DNA from: DATGHS01 sp035307785
GTDB taxonomy: Bacteria; Planctomycetota; Planctomycetia; Gemmatales; Gemmataceae
NCBI GenBank assembly: GCA_035307785.1
Contig: DATGHS010000503.1
Location: 1-23,684 of the forward strand
Length of the DNA: 23,684 nt
Reading direction: 5' to 3'
The position numbers and the translations under genes are program-made. The notes beneath the pieces were generated by a model, which saw only the letters and a program-made list of their open reading frames with translations, searched no databases and was not told the origin of the DNA. Below are positions 14,894 to 22,928 of the stretch, in pieces (positions within the stretch are counted from its first letter, which is position 1; every line of letters begins with the position of its first letter).

Positions 14894-17437
14894 ATGAGTG
14901 ACCAACCGGAACAAATTCAGAACACCACCAACGCCACCGATCCGGGGCTGCTCGGCGGCGAGTACACCGTTGACGAGATGAAGTTGCTGCAAGACGCGGC
15001 CCACATTCGCCACCGGCCTGGCATGTACGTCGGCAATACCAGCACGAGCGGTTTGCACCACCTGGTGTACGAACTGGTGCATAACAGCATCGACGAAGCG
15101 CTGGCCGGCTATTGCAACAACATCACCGTGCGCATTCACGTGGATGGCAGCGCCAGCGTGGAAGACGATGGCCGCGGCATTCCGGTCGATATGCATCCCG
15201 AGCACAAGAAAACGGCCCTCGAATTAGCCATGACGAAGGTCGGCTACGGCGGCAAATTCGAGAACAAGGCATACAAGGTTTCGGCCGGGTTACACGGCAT
15301 GGGCGCCAAGGCCGTGGTCGCGCTGAGTGAATGGACCGAGGCGCGGGTGCGCCGCAATGGCCGCACTTATCAGCAGCTATACGAACGCGGCTACGCCACG
15401 AGCGAAGTCACGGATATCGGCGCCTCCACGCACACCGGCACCACGATCAGCTTTCGGCCGGACCCGCAAATCTTCCATGAAGCCACGTTCGATTTCGAGT
15501 TGCTCTCCGATCGCTTGCGGGAACTGGCCTATTTGAACAAGGGCGTGAACATTCGCCTGGTCGATGAGCGCGTGAACAAGGAAGAGAAGTTCCATTTCGA
15601 AGGCGGCCTGGCGCAATTCGTCGAATTTCTGAACAAGGGCGAGGAAGTCGATCACAAGCCGATCTCATTCCACAAGACGGTGGACGACATCCGCGTGGAA
15701 GTGGCGCTGCAGTATTCCCGCAATGAATCGGAGCAGGTGCGCTGCTACGCGAACAACACCTTCAACCCTGTGGGCGGCACGCATCTGACCGGTTTCCGCA
15801 ATGCGCTCACCCGCACATTGGGCAACTACGGCGAGAAGAACGAGTTCTTCAAGGGCGATGAGCGGCCGGAAGGCATCGATTATCGCGAAGGCCTGACAGC
15901 CGTGGTGAGTGTGCAGTTACCCAATCCGCATTTCGAATCGCAAACGAAAGTGCGGCTCAACAACCCCGAAGTGGAATCGGCCGTTTCGAGCGTGACCAGC
16001 GAATACATGAGCACCTATCTGGAGGAGCATCCGAAGGAGGCCAAGGTGCTGATGGATAAGGTCTTGCTGGCGATGAAGGCGCGCGAGGCCGCGTCGGCCG
16101 CGAAGAAAGCGCTCAAAGACCGCAAGAACATCCTCAATTCGGGCGGTCTGCCCGGCAAGCTGCTCGACTGCACCACGCGCGATCGCGATGCTTCGGAGCT
16201 ATTCCTCGTGGAAGGCAACTCGGCGGCCGGCTCCGCCGACACCGGCCGCGACCGTGAGTTTCAAGCGATTTTGCCGCTGCGCGGCAAGGTCCTGAACGTC
16301 GAAAAAGCTCAGATTGAGAAGCTGCTGAATAACACCGAAATCACCAGCATCATCTCGGCCGTGGGCATCGACATCGGCAACGTGGATGACATCAGCAATC
16401 TACGCTATGGCAAAATCGTAATCCTCACCGATGCCGACGTGGATGGCCAGCACATTCGCACGCTGCTGTTGACATTTTTCTTTCGGCAGATGCGCAAGCT
16501 GGTTGAGGAGGGCCACATCTTCATGGCCCGACCGCCACTTTACAGTGTGACGCAGAAAAAGTCCATTCGCTACGTGCAGACCGTGGACGAGATGCAGAAG
16601 GAATTGATGCAGCGCGGCTTGAGCGATACGAAGTTGACGGTACAAAAACCGGGTGCACCGGCCACGCGCATTCTGGAGGGCGCGGATCTGGAGCGGCTCG
16701 TGCAGGTGCTGGGCGACCTGGAAGGGCGGCTGCAAATCCTGGAGCGCCGCGGCTTGAACCTGAGTTCTTTCTTGACCAAAGCGACGGAGCGCGGCTTGCC
16801 GCATTTCCATGTCATCCTCGCTGGCAAGGAACACTGGTTCTACAATCAAGCGGAAGTGGATCAATTCCGCCAGGCCGAACAACAGCGGCTCGGTCACGAG
16901 TTGATCGTGGCCGATTCCGGCATCGCGCCGAAGCCGAGCAGCAACGGTCACGCGAATGGCAACGGCAACGGCCACACCGACCCGCATGCTGTCACCTTCT
17001 TCCTGCAAGAGCTGCACGAGATTCGCGATGTGAACCATTGCCTGGGCAAATTGCGCGAATTCGGCCTGGATGCGAGCGACCTGGTGCCTTTGCCGCGCAT
17101 TGCCGGCCGCGAGCCGCCGGTGCGCTACTACTTGCAGCACGACGACGCGAAGAAGTCGCTGGTGCACTTGCGCGAACTAGTCGTGGAGATTCGCCGGCTC
17201 GGCGAGCGCGGCCTGGCGGTGACTCGCTTCAAAGGCCTGGGTGAAATGAACGGCGAACAGTTGTGGGAGACTACGCTCGACCCCGAAAAACGCTCGCTCA
17301 AGCGCGTGACACTCGAAGACGCGCTCAAGGCCGATCAAGTGTTCCGCATGCTGATGGGCGAAAAAGTCGATCCGCGCAAGGAATTCATCATGAAGCACGC
17401 CTTCGAGGTGAAAGAGATCGATTATCACGGAGCGTGA
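14894..17437 (+). CDS. gyrB: DNA gyrase subunit B
   Basis: This 847-residue ATPase subunit of gyrase drives negative supercoiling with GyrA, which is not in the window. It has the GHKL ATPase domain (HNSIDEALAGY, DDGRGIPVDMHPEHKK, then GLHGMGAKAVVALSEW), the transducer domain, a TOPRIM domain with Glu440, Asp513 and Asp515 (ILTDADVDGQH), an insertion of roughly 170-190 residues after about 560 with an Asn/Gly/His-rich patch, and the C-terminal FKGLGEMNGEQLWETT block. The TOPRIM motif reads EGNSAAG rather than the usual EGDSAGG. The insertion resembles that of proteobacterial GyrB in place and size. AGGAG lies 11 nt before the ATG. It ends facing the LysM gene. Confidence 0.96.
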   Translation: MSDQPEQIQNTTNATDPGLLGGEYTVDEMKLLQDAAHIRHRPGMYVGNTSTSGLHHLVYELVHNSIDEALAGYCNNITVRIHVDGSASVEDDGRGIPVDMHPEHKKTALELAMTKVGYGGKFENKAYKVSAGLHGMGAKAVVALSEWTEARVRRNGRTYQQLYERGYATSEVTDIGASTHTGTTISFRPDPQIFHEATFDFELLSDRLRELAYLNKGVNIRLVDERVNKEEKFHFEGGLAQFVEFLNKGEEVDHKPISFHKTVDDIRVEVALQYSRNESEQVRCYANNTFNPVGGTHLTGFRNALTRTLGNYGEKNEFFKGDERPEGIDYREGLTAVVSVQLPNPHFESQTKVRLNNPEVESAVSSVTSEYMSTYLEEHPKEAKVLMDKVLLAMKAREAASAAKKALKDRKNILNSGGLPGKLLDCTTRDRDASELFLVEGNSAAGSADTGRDREFQAILPLRGKVLNVEKAQIEKLLNNTEITSIISAVGIDIGNVDDISNLRYGKIVILTDADVDGQHIRTLLLTFFFRQMRKLVEEGHIFMARPPLYSVTQKKSIRYVQTVDEMQKELMQRGLSDTKLTVQKPGAPATRILEGADLERLVQVLGDLEGRLQILERRGLNLSSFLTKATERGLPHFHVILAGKEHWFYNQAEVDQFRQAEQQRLGHELIVADSGIAPKPSSNGHANGNGNGHTDPHAVTFFLQELHEIRDVNHCLGKLREFGLDASDLVPLPRIAGREPPVRYYLQHDDAKKSLVHLRELVVEIRRLGERGLAVTRFKGLGEMNGEQLWETTLDPEKRSLKRVTLEDALKADQVFRMLMGEKVDPRKEFIMKHAFEVKEIDYHGA

Positions 17438-17449
17438 AAAAGAACCCTA

Positions 17450-17512
17450 GCGGCTTGGCGCTCGCAGACAAGCTTCCGCGATTCGGGTATTTGCCAGCGA
17501 GCGCGAAGCCGC
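17450..17512. terminator. long stem-loop between convergent genes
   Basis: The arms 17450-17465 and 17497-17512 pair at 15 of 16 positions around a 31-nt loop, in the 84-nt gap between the gyrB stop and the stop of the minus-strand LysM gene. A second small symmetry, GCCGCAAGCGGC, overlaps the right arm (17508-17519). Placement suits bidirectional termination; no T tract is present. Confidence 0.55.
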
Positions 17513-17521
17513 AAGCGGCAG

Positions 17522-19291
17522 TTAAGGCGTGAACACGGCATCCGACGGCATGCGGATCTTCGTGTTCACGGGCAGTGCCTCATCCGGGTTGACCCAGCGA
17601 TTCAGGCGGAAGATCAGGTTCCATTTGTCGCTCGAGCCCATTGTCTCCTTGGCGATGTCGCGCAGCGTCTTCGGTGAACTCTTCACCGTGTATTCCGAGC
17701 CCATGTCTGGAGAGGGTGACGGCAAGTTGCCCGGATCGCCCACGCTCTGGGGCAAGCCCATCGCGGCGGAGCGATTAGGCTGCTTCGGCGCAGTGGCGAC
17801 AGCCGGCGCCGGTGGCTGGTAGCCAGGGATGGCCGCGGGATGCTTACGCTCCAATACGCGAACGGGCGGCACGCGCACCGTGCTGCCGGCGCGGATCGCA
17901 TCCAGGCCGGTGCGGTCGAAATTGTATTGCTGCAGGGCCTGGGCATAGCGGCTATCGGAATAAAATTTCTGGCTCAGCGCTGCGAAGCTGTCGCCGGCTT
18001 GGGCGGTGTACCACTCCTCGTCGTAGCTATCGATCTGTGGCTGCGACACGCGCGGCGTTTGCACGGGATTGCTCGGTTGAACCGCGTTGACCTGGGTATT
18101 GCGGTCGATGTTTGGCGGCTGCAGTGCGCCCTGATTCGACTGGTTGGAACCCGGCGGCAGGTTGTTCACGGGAATCGAGGTCATGGCCGGGGCCGGGTTC
18201 TTCGGCAACGGCATCGGCGGCAACGGCGGCAGATCGTTCAGGTTATTGGGCGATGGCGTGATCTTCGGCGCCGGCTCAATCTGTGTCGGCACCGGTGTAA
18301 TCGAGGGCGCGGTATCCATCGGCTTCGGGGTAGGCAAAGTCGGCTCCGGCCCCTTCGGCGCGTCGGGTGGCGGCGGAATGTTCGGATTGGCATTCGGCAA
18401 CGGCACTTCGGGTTTCGGTAGATCCACGGGTTTCGCCAAATCCATCGGTTTCGGTATGTCGATCGGCTTGGGAACGTCCATCGGCTTGATGTCGATCGAC
18501 GGCGGTGGACTGTTGATCGGTTTCACCGTTGGGGCGCCGGGCAGCGGGGTGAGTTCCATGCCGTCGTTTTTCGGCTCAATCTTGGGCATCGGCATGGGCT
18601 CGACTTTGATCGGGCTGGGCGGTGGAACGATCGTCAAATTGCTGCTGTCGTTCCGGTCTTGATTGGGCAGCTTCGGCAGGTCCTTTTTCTCACTGCCCGG
18701 CAATTCAATCATCGGCGGGCCCATCGGCTTCACCTCGTTGCTCATTGGTTTTGGCGCTTCGGTCGGCGGCAAATCGATGGGCGGCGGCGACATGGGCATT
18801 GGTTTAATCTCAATGGCCGGTTCGTCGGCGCGCGCCGGAACGACGGTCGGCAGCGGTTGCATCTGCGGCAACTGGTTCGGCAGCGGCCTCAATTGCGAAT
18901 TGCCGTTATTGGTCGACGAGGAAGAGCGCACGACCTGCTGCTCGTCGTCGCCCGGCAACGTGAATTGACTCGGCACTGGGGCCGGCGGGGGAACAGTGCC
19001 CGATGGGACGGGCGGCAAATCCGGCAGCGGTGGGAATGGCTCGTTCAAGCTACCCGGCAACGCCGGCAGGCCACCGTTATTGTTGGCTTGCGTTTGCGAC
19101 GGCTTTGGGGTGGCCGGTTGGGCCGGCTTGTTATTGGCTGGCGGGGCGCTGGTGGTCGTTGCCGGCGCGTTCTTATCCTGCACTGTCGTCGCCGACGGCT
19201 TGTCTTGCACGTACTTGATGAAAAACACGCCGCCCACCAGGCTCACGAACGAGGCCGCCACCACAATTCCGACCTTCGTTTCGCGCGTCAT
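17522..19291 (-). CDS. membrane-anchored proline-rich LysM protein
   Basis: A 589-residue bitopic protein with a short N-terminal cytoplasmic stretch (MTRETK), one transmembrane helix at about 7-28, and a long Pro-rich, probably disordered region (about 30-420). That region has many KPM, KPI and PPLP elements, densest near IDIKPMDVPKPIDIPKPMDL. Two LysM-like domains close it, at about 427-476 (YTAQAGDSFAALSQKFYSD) and 532-582 (YTVKSSPKTLRDIAKETMG). LysM domains usually bind N-acetylglucosamine-containing polymers such as peptidoglycan. It starts 20 nt after rsmH with a strong GGAGG 8 nt before the ATG, so it belongs to the mraZ-rsmH unit. That place is held by the bitopic division protein FtsL in other bacteria. 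A spanning role between membrane and wall is inferred; no enzyme domain is seen. Confidence 0.8.
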   Translation of the reverse strand: MTRETKVGIVVAASFVSLVGGVFFIKYVQDKPSATTVQDKNAPATTTSAPPANNKPAQPATPKPSQTQANNNGGLPALPGSLNEPFPPLPDLPPVPSGTVPPPAPVPSQFTLPGDDEQQVVRSSSSTNNGNSQLRPLPNQLPQMQPLPTVVPARADEPAIEIKPMPMSPPPIDLPPTEAPKPMSNEVKPMGPPMIELPGSEKKDLPKLPNQDRNDSSNLTIVPPPSPIKVEPMPMPKIEPKNDGMELTPLPGAPTVKPINSPPPSIDIKPMDVPKPIDIPKPMDLAKPVDLPKPEVPLPNANPNIPPPPDAPKGPEPTLPTPKPMDTAPSITPVPTQIEPAPKITPSPNNLNDLPPLPPMPLPKNPAPAMTSIPVNNLPPGSNQSNQGALQPPNIDRNTQVNAVQPSNPVQTPRVSQPQIDSYDEEWYTAQAGDSFAALSQKFYSDSRYAQALQQYNFDRTGLDAIRAGSTVRVPPVRVLERKHPAAIPGYQPPAPAVATAPKQPNRSAAMGLPQSVGDPGNLPSPSPDMGSEYTVKSSPKTLRDIAKETMGSSDKWNLIFRLNRWVNPDEALPVNTKIRMPSDAVFTP

Positions 19292-19311
19292 GCTCGAGAC
19301 CTCCGTGTCTA

Positions 19312-20211
19312 TTAATCCGCAAGCGGCTGCTTGCGAATCGCTACTCTCAATTTGGCGCTGCGCGAGCGCGGATTATTCTGAATCTGTTCGTTACTTGCCT
19401 GCACCGGCTTCTTCGTCTTCAGCTGCCAGATCGCCGAATCGCGAAACGCGTGCTTCACGCGCCGATCTTCCAGCGAGTGAAAGCTGATGATGCCGACTCT
19501 TCCGCCGGGTTTCACGACGGCGGGAAGCTTTCGCAAAAGCCCATCCAGTGCCGCCAGCTCGTCATTGACCGCAATCCGGAGCGCCTGAAACGTCCGCGTG
19601 GCCGGGTCAATGCCGTGGCCCTTGGACCTCGGCACGCACCGGCGGACTAGCTCCGCCAGCTGGCCCGTGGTCCGAATCGGCACTTTCTTCCGCTCCTCGA
19701 CAACCCGTTTCGCGATCCGCCGGCTGTAGCGTTCCTCGCCGTATTCAAAAATCAAATCGGCCAGTTCGCGTTCGTTCAATCGCGCTAATAATTGCGCAGC
19801 CGTTTCGCCCTGCGACGTATCGAGCCGCATGTCGAGCGGCCCTTCCTGCTGAAAACTGAGGCCGCGCTCCGGATCATCCAGCTGATCGGAGCAAATTCCC
19901 AGGTCTGCCAGCACGCCGTCTACTGCCGAAATTCCGTGAATTCGCAAGGCGCTGTCGATTTCATCGAAGCTCGCTTTCACGAACTTCACCGGCAAGCCGG
20001 CCTGCCGTTCGCGCGCCTGCTGCAGCATCGCCGCATCACGATCGAGGCCGATCACCAGTCCCGTGGGCCCGACGCGCTCGGCCAGCAGGCGCGTGTGCCC
20101 GCCGGCGCCGGTGGTAGCGTCTACCCAGGTTTCGCCGTTTGCCGGCGCAAGCAGTTCCAAAACCTCGGCCGCCAGCACCGGTACATGTCGGGCAGGAACC
20201 GAAGCGCTCAT
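19312..20211 (-). CDS. rsmH: 16S rRNA m4C1402 methyltransferase RsmH
   Basis: This 299-residue SAM-dependent enzyme methylates N4 of C1402 in 16S rRNA in the ribosomal decoding centre. It starts MSASVPARHVPVLAAEVLEL and has the SAM-binding loop WVDATTGAGGHTRLLAE, then GLDRDAAML, VLADLGICSDQLDDPERGLS with FQQEGPLDMRLD, and the C-terminal GRVGIISFHSLEDRRVKHAF block. The helical insert (ERELADLIFEYGEERYSRRI) is typical. The usual DLGVSS motif reads DLGICS. The ATG at 20211 matches the family start; the frame upstream is Pro/Arg-rich repeat sequence, and the Shine-Dalgarno is weak. It lies downstream of mraZ across a 350-nt spacer filled with inverted repeats. Confidence 0.95.
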   Translation of the reverse strand: MSASVPARHVPVLAAEVLELLAPANGETWVDATTGAGGHTRLLAERVGPTGLVIGLDRDAAMLQQARERQAGLPVKFVKASFDEIDSALRIHGISAVDGVLADLGICSDQLDDPERGLSFQQEGPLDMRLDTSQGETAAQLLARLNERELADLIFEYGEERYSRRIAKRVVEERKKVPIRTTGQLAELVRRCVPRSKGHGIDPATRTFQALRIAVNDELAALDGLLRKLPAVVKPGGRVGIISFHSLEDRRVKHAFRDSAIWQLKTKKPVQASNEQIQNNPRSRSAKLRVAIRKQPLAD

Positions 20212-20261
20212 ATAACAGCTACTCTGCGGGCTGTGAAGGGGAGTTGAAGGAAGATTAACAG

Positions 20262-20293
20262 GCCGCTTGCGGCGTTGCAACGCCGCAAGCGGC
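20262..20293. repeat. perfect 32-nt palindrome
   Basis: The half-site GCCGCTTGCGGCGTTG is followed at once by its exact reverse complement. It lies 51 nt upstream of the rsmH ATG in the leader. The core CCGCAAGCGG recurs elsewhere in the window (within 11033-11043, 17509-17518 and about 19318-19327), suggesting a dispersed repeat. Confidence 0.85.
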
Positions 20294-20352
20294 GAAATGC
20301 GAAGGGCTGGCGGCGAAGGGGTGAATTTGGGAGAATTCGACCTCCTGTCCTC

Positions 20353-20382
20353 GCCGGCCGGCACTGCTCATTGCCGGCCGGC
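20353..20382. repeat. hairpin with 11-bp GC stem
   Basis: GCCGGCCGGCA (20353-20363) pairs perfectly with 20372-20382 around an 8-nt loop. It lies in the mraZ-rsmH spacer between the palindrome and the AT-rich inverted repeat. Confidence 0.75.
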
Positions 20383-20412
20383 CCCATCGGTGCGCTGGGC
20401 AGCCCCCCGAAG

Positions 20413-20560
20413 ATCAAAATTCGAAATCCGAATATCGAAACTCGAAACAATACCGAAACGTCAAATTCAAATGATCAAAACTAAAGTCGATTGCTTTGGA
20501 TTTTTGTCATTTGGAATTTGTGCTTGTTTCGGATTTCGAAATTCGGATTTCGATATTCCG
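20413..20560. repeat. 148-nt AT-rich imperfect inverted repeat
   Basis: The left half is built of CGAAA, TCGAAATCCGAA and CAAATG units. The right half carries their complements in reverse order (CATTTGGAATTTG, TTTCGGATTTCGAAATTCGG). The element ends 2 nt from the mraZ stop codon. It is much more AT-rich than the flanking genes and looks like a dispersed hairpin element that has entered the mraZ-rsmH spacer. No coding capacity is seen. Confidence 0.75.
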
Positions 20561-20561
20561 G

Positions 20562-20996
20562 TCAAGGTCTAAAGGCCTTTTCTGCTACCGCATCAAATCG
20601 TGGCGCGTGTTGTTCCGCATATTGTTGCCACCTGGCGGCGTCCCAGAGCTCCAGGTGGTCGCGGACACCGATCAGGATCACTTCCTGCTTCGCCCCGGCA
20701 AACTGCAAGAGCCGGTCGGGCACCAAAACTCGGCCGGAGCGGTCCACGTCCACCGTCTCGGTCTGGGCGAAGTAGAGCCGGCGGAACACGCGAGCCTCGG
20801 CATCGGTGGCCGGGGTCTCGTCGAGCTTCGCGGCCAGCCGTTCCAGCTCTTCCTGCGTATAAAGCCACAAGCTCTGATCCGGCCCCGGCGTAATGAACAG
20901 CGTGGAAACTTCGCCCAGCTGTTCGCGGACGCGCTTGGGCAGCGCGAGCCGTTTTTTGTCGTCGAGCGTTCGAGGATGGGTTCCGGTGAGCAGCAT
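20562..20996 (-). CDS. mraZ: transcriptional regulator MraZ
   Basis: A 144-residue DNA-binding protein of the AbrB-like fold that represses its own dcw operon as a ring-shaped oligomer on direct repeats. Two tandem SpoVT/AbrB-type domains are visible: the first with RTLDDKKRLALPKRVREQLG, the second with VDRSGRVLVPDRLLQFAGAK, followed by the EVILIGVRDHLELWDAARW end typical of the family. The ATG at 20996 was chosen because it lies downstream of the operator and matches the family start; an in-frame GTG at 21020 would overlap the operator. The length is normal (about 140-150). It is the first gene of mraZ-rsmH-LysM. Confidence 0.93.
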   Translation of the reverse strand: MLLTGTHPRTLDDKKRLALPKRVREQLGEVSTLFITPGPDQSLWLYTQEELERLAAKLDETPATDAEARVFRRLYFAQTETVDVDRSGRVLVPDRLLQFAGAKQEVILIGVRDHLELWDAARWQQYAEQHAPRFDAVAEKAFRP

Positions 20997-21005
20997 GGCC
21001 GATTT

Positions 21006-21040
21006 CCCACTCTCGCCCACAGAGACCCATTTCTCTCCAC
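21006..21040 (-). promoter_or_regulatory. MraZ operator, four pentamer boxes
   Basis: On the minus strand, upstream of mraZ, the pentamers GTGGA, ATGGG, GTGGG and GTGGG occupy 21036-21040, 21026-21030, 21016-21020 and 21006-21010. Each is followed by exactly 5 nt, giving a strict 10-nt period, about one helical turn. MraZ is known to bind TGGG-type direct repeats with about 5-nt spacers between the promoter and mraZ, so autoregulation is strongly suggested. Confidence 0.85.
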
Positions 21041-21043
21041 TGA

Positions 21044-21072
21044 TTTATATGCGCGCGCTGGGAAATCAAGAC
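21044..21072 (-). promoter_or_regulatory. candidate mraZ promoter
   Basis: TATAAA (plus-strand 21044-21049) is a good -10. GTCTTG (21067-21072) lies 17 nt upstream as a poor -35. Transcription would start near 21037, placing the MraZ boxes in the earliest transcribed region, where they could block the polymerase. Confidence 0.45.
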
Positions 21073-21161
21073 GGAAAACAAGAAACGGGGTAATGAGGAG
21101 CCGAGAACGGAGGATGAGGAATTGATCAGCTGGAAGTCGTTAGCTTTCGCACCGATCCATT

Positions 21162-21805
21162 TTAATGTGCTGAGCCGTCCGGTGGCAGCTTTTTGTTGTA
21201 GATGGTCTTTCCAGTCGACTTGTCAACGTGCTCTATATAACGGCCGTTGTCTTCTGACCCATACACTACAACAAATCCTGGCTCATCGGCAATGATCACG
21301 TGATGGCGTATTTGGAGTGCCCCGGCGGTGGATTGCCTTTCAGATCGCACCGACATAATTCCTTCTGAGTTCTGAAGTCGTAAGCAACCAAGGTGCGGCC
21401 CGTGGCGATGGGGCTGAACTCAGCTACATAGATCACGCCACTGCTTTCTACAAAAACGGTGTTGCGGTGGGCAAGAAATGAGTAGACCTGCTTGCCCTCA
21501 CGCAGAATTCGTACTGTAAATGGTTCATCGGCAAAATTATCTGTCTCTGCCCGGCGAGTGATTTGAACCTCATAGCCTGTGATTTGGTGCTGCGCAGAAT
21601 AAAGAAGGTTGGCTTCTCGCTCAGACCAACGCCACTCGGTCCGCTCGAACCGCTTTTCTGAAGTGGACGGACTGGCCGCGATAGCGTTGGAGTCCGATTG
21701 GGGAAGAGCCTCTAAATCGGGATCCACTTTGCCCTTGCTTGCAGGGCGAGAACATCCGACCATTACTAAAAAGCCAGACCCAACAATAAGCAAAGCGAAC
21801 CGCAT
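21162..21805 (-). pseudogene. frameshifted lipoprotein gene
   Basis: The N-terminal frame begins MRFALLIVGSGFLVMVGCS, a lipoprotein signal with lipobox VMVGC, and continues through a polar region to FRTQKELCRCDLKGNPPPGH, then SKYAIT and a TGA at 21296-21298. The frame one base back then supplies a clearly coding end, IIADEPGFVVVYGSEDNG and RYIEHVDKSTGKTIY, to a stop at 21162. A one-base loss near 21299 explains both. If joined, the protein has about 214 residues, exported and lipid-anchored, of unknown function. The region is lower in GC than its neighbours. A sequencing error or natural decay cannot be told apart. The Shine-Dalgarno is weak, and no operon partner is clear. Confidence 0.7.
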
Positions 21806-21893
21806 TATCCGGAGCCCTGATTTGCCATTTAGAGACACGTGGGCCCGATTTAGTTTCCCAATTCTCTGTTTCCTATTGCCGGTTTTTCTTGGC

Positions 21894-22919
21894 CTACTCA
21901 AACAGATTCGGATCGCCCTTATCTGGCTTGGGCGGTTCCTTCCCGAGCAGCTCAAATGCCTTTGGCGTGGCCACCCGACCGCGCGGCGTGCGGATGATGA
22001 ATTGCTCGCGCAAGAGGTACGGCTCGATTTCGTCGCTGAGCGTGTCGGCGGCGATATTCATGGTGGCGGCGATGGCCTCGCCGCCGGTCGGGCCGCCCAC
22101 GAACACACCGACCAGCGTTTCGAGATAGCGCCGATCCTGCTTGTCCAATCCTTCAACATCGACTTCGGCCATTTCGAGGGCTGCACGCGCAATGTCGAGC
22201 GTGATCTTGCCGTCGGCTTCGCTGGTGGCGTAGTTGCGCACCCAGTACAGGCGTGAATTGGCCACGCGCGGAGTGCCGCGACTACGGCGGGCCAGCTCCT
22301 GGGCGGCCTCGTCCGTAATTTCCGTGTCGAGCTTGCGGGCGTTGACGCGGATGATTTGGGCCAGCTCTTCTACGGAATAGAAATCCAGGTGCTCGTGCAT
22401 CTTGAAGCGGTCGCGCATGGGGCCGGAGAGCATGCCGCTACGGGTGGTGGCGCCGATGAGCGTGAAGTGCTTCAGATTCATGGAAATCGTGCGTGCGTTG
22501 ATGCCTTCGCCCAGCACAATGTCGATCCGGAAATCTTCCATGGCCGGGTAGATGAATTCCTCCACCACGCGCGGCATGCGATGGATTTCGTCGATGAACA
22601 ACACCGAGCCTTCTTCCAGGTTAGTAAGAAACGGTAGCAGGTCGGCCGGCTTGGCCAGGGCCGGGCCGCTGGTCATCTGGATCGTTGTGCCAAGTTCATG
22701 TGGCAGCACCGTGGCGAAGGTGGTCTTGCCCAACCCCGGCGGGCCATCGAAGAGAATGTGCGATAGCGGCTCTTTCAGTTTCTTGGCGGCGTTGACGGCA
22801 ATTTGCAGCCGCTGCATGACGGCCTTCTGGCCGATCACTTCGCGGAGCCACTTCGGCCGCAGCGCCGCATCGCGCTGCCGCTCTTCGCCATTGCCGGAAA
22901 ATATGGGTTCGCGGGGCAT
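21894..22919 (-). CDS. ruvB: Holliday junction helicase motor RuvB
   Basis: This 341-residue AAA+ ATPase forms hexamers that pump DNA through RuvA-bound Holliday junctions during branch migration. It has Walker A GPPGLGKTT at 59-67, Walker B LFIDEIH at 107-113, the ATTRSGMLSGPMRDRF sensor and arginine-finger region, RRSRGTPRVANSRLYWVR, and the C-terminal winged helix EPYLLREQFIIRTPRGRVAT. A few family positions differ: FKMHEHLDFY where FGIVQRLEFY is usual, and GGPTGGEAIAA for GGPVGLDTLAA. GAGG 5 nt before the ATG at 22919 fixes the start; the upstream extension is repeat sequence. It lies downstream of ruvA across a 104-nt repeat-filled spacer. Confidence 0.95.
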   Translation of the reverse strand: MPREPIFSGNGEERQRDAALRPKWLREVIGQKAVMQRLQIAVNAAKKLKEPLSHILFDGPPGLGKTTFATVLPHELGTTIQMTSGPALAKPADLLPFLTNLEEGSVLFIDEIHRMPRVVEEFIYPAMEDFRIDIVLGEGINARTISMNLKHFTLIGATTRSGMLSGPMRDRFKMHEHLDFYSVEELAQIIRVNARKLDTEITDEAAQELARRSRGTPRVANSRLYWVRNYATSEADGKITLDIARAALEMAEVDVEGLDKQDRRYLETLVGVFVGGPTGGEAIAATMNIAADTLSDEIEPYLLREQFIIRTPRGRVATPKAFELLGKEPPKPDKGDPNLFE

Positions 22920-22928
22920 TATTTCCTC

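Noticed and set aside
16400..17167. 255-codon minus-strand frame
   Set aside because: It lies entirely antisense to gyrB TOPRIM and C-terminal coding sequence and has shadow-like composition.
17840..18421. Arg/Gly-rich plus-strand frames opposite the LysM gene
   Set aside because: They mirror the Pro-rich repeat coding on the minus strand; no start signals or domains are visible.
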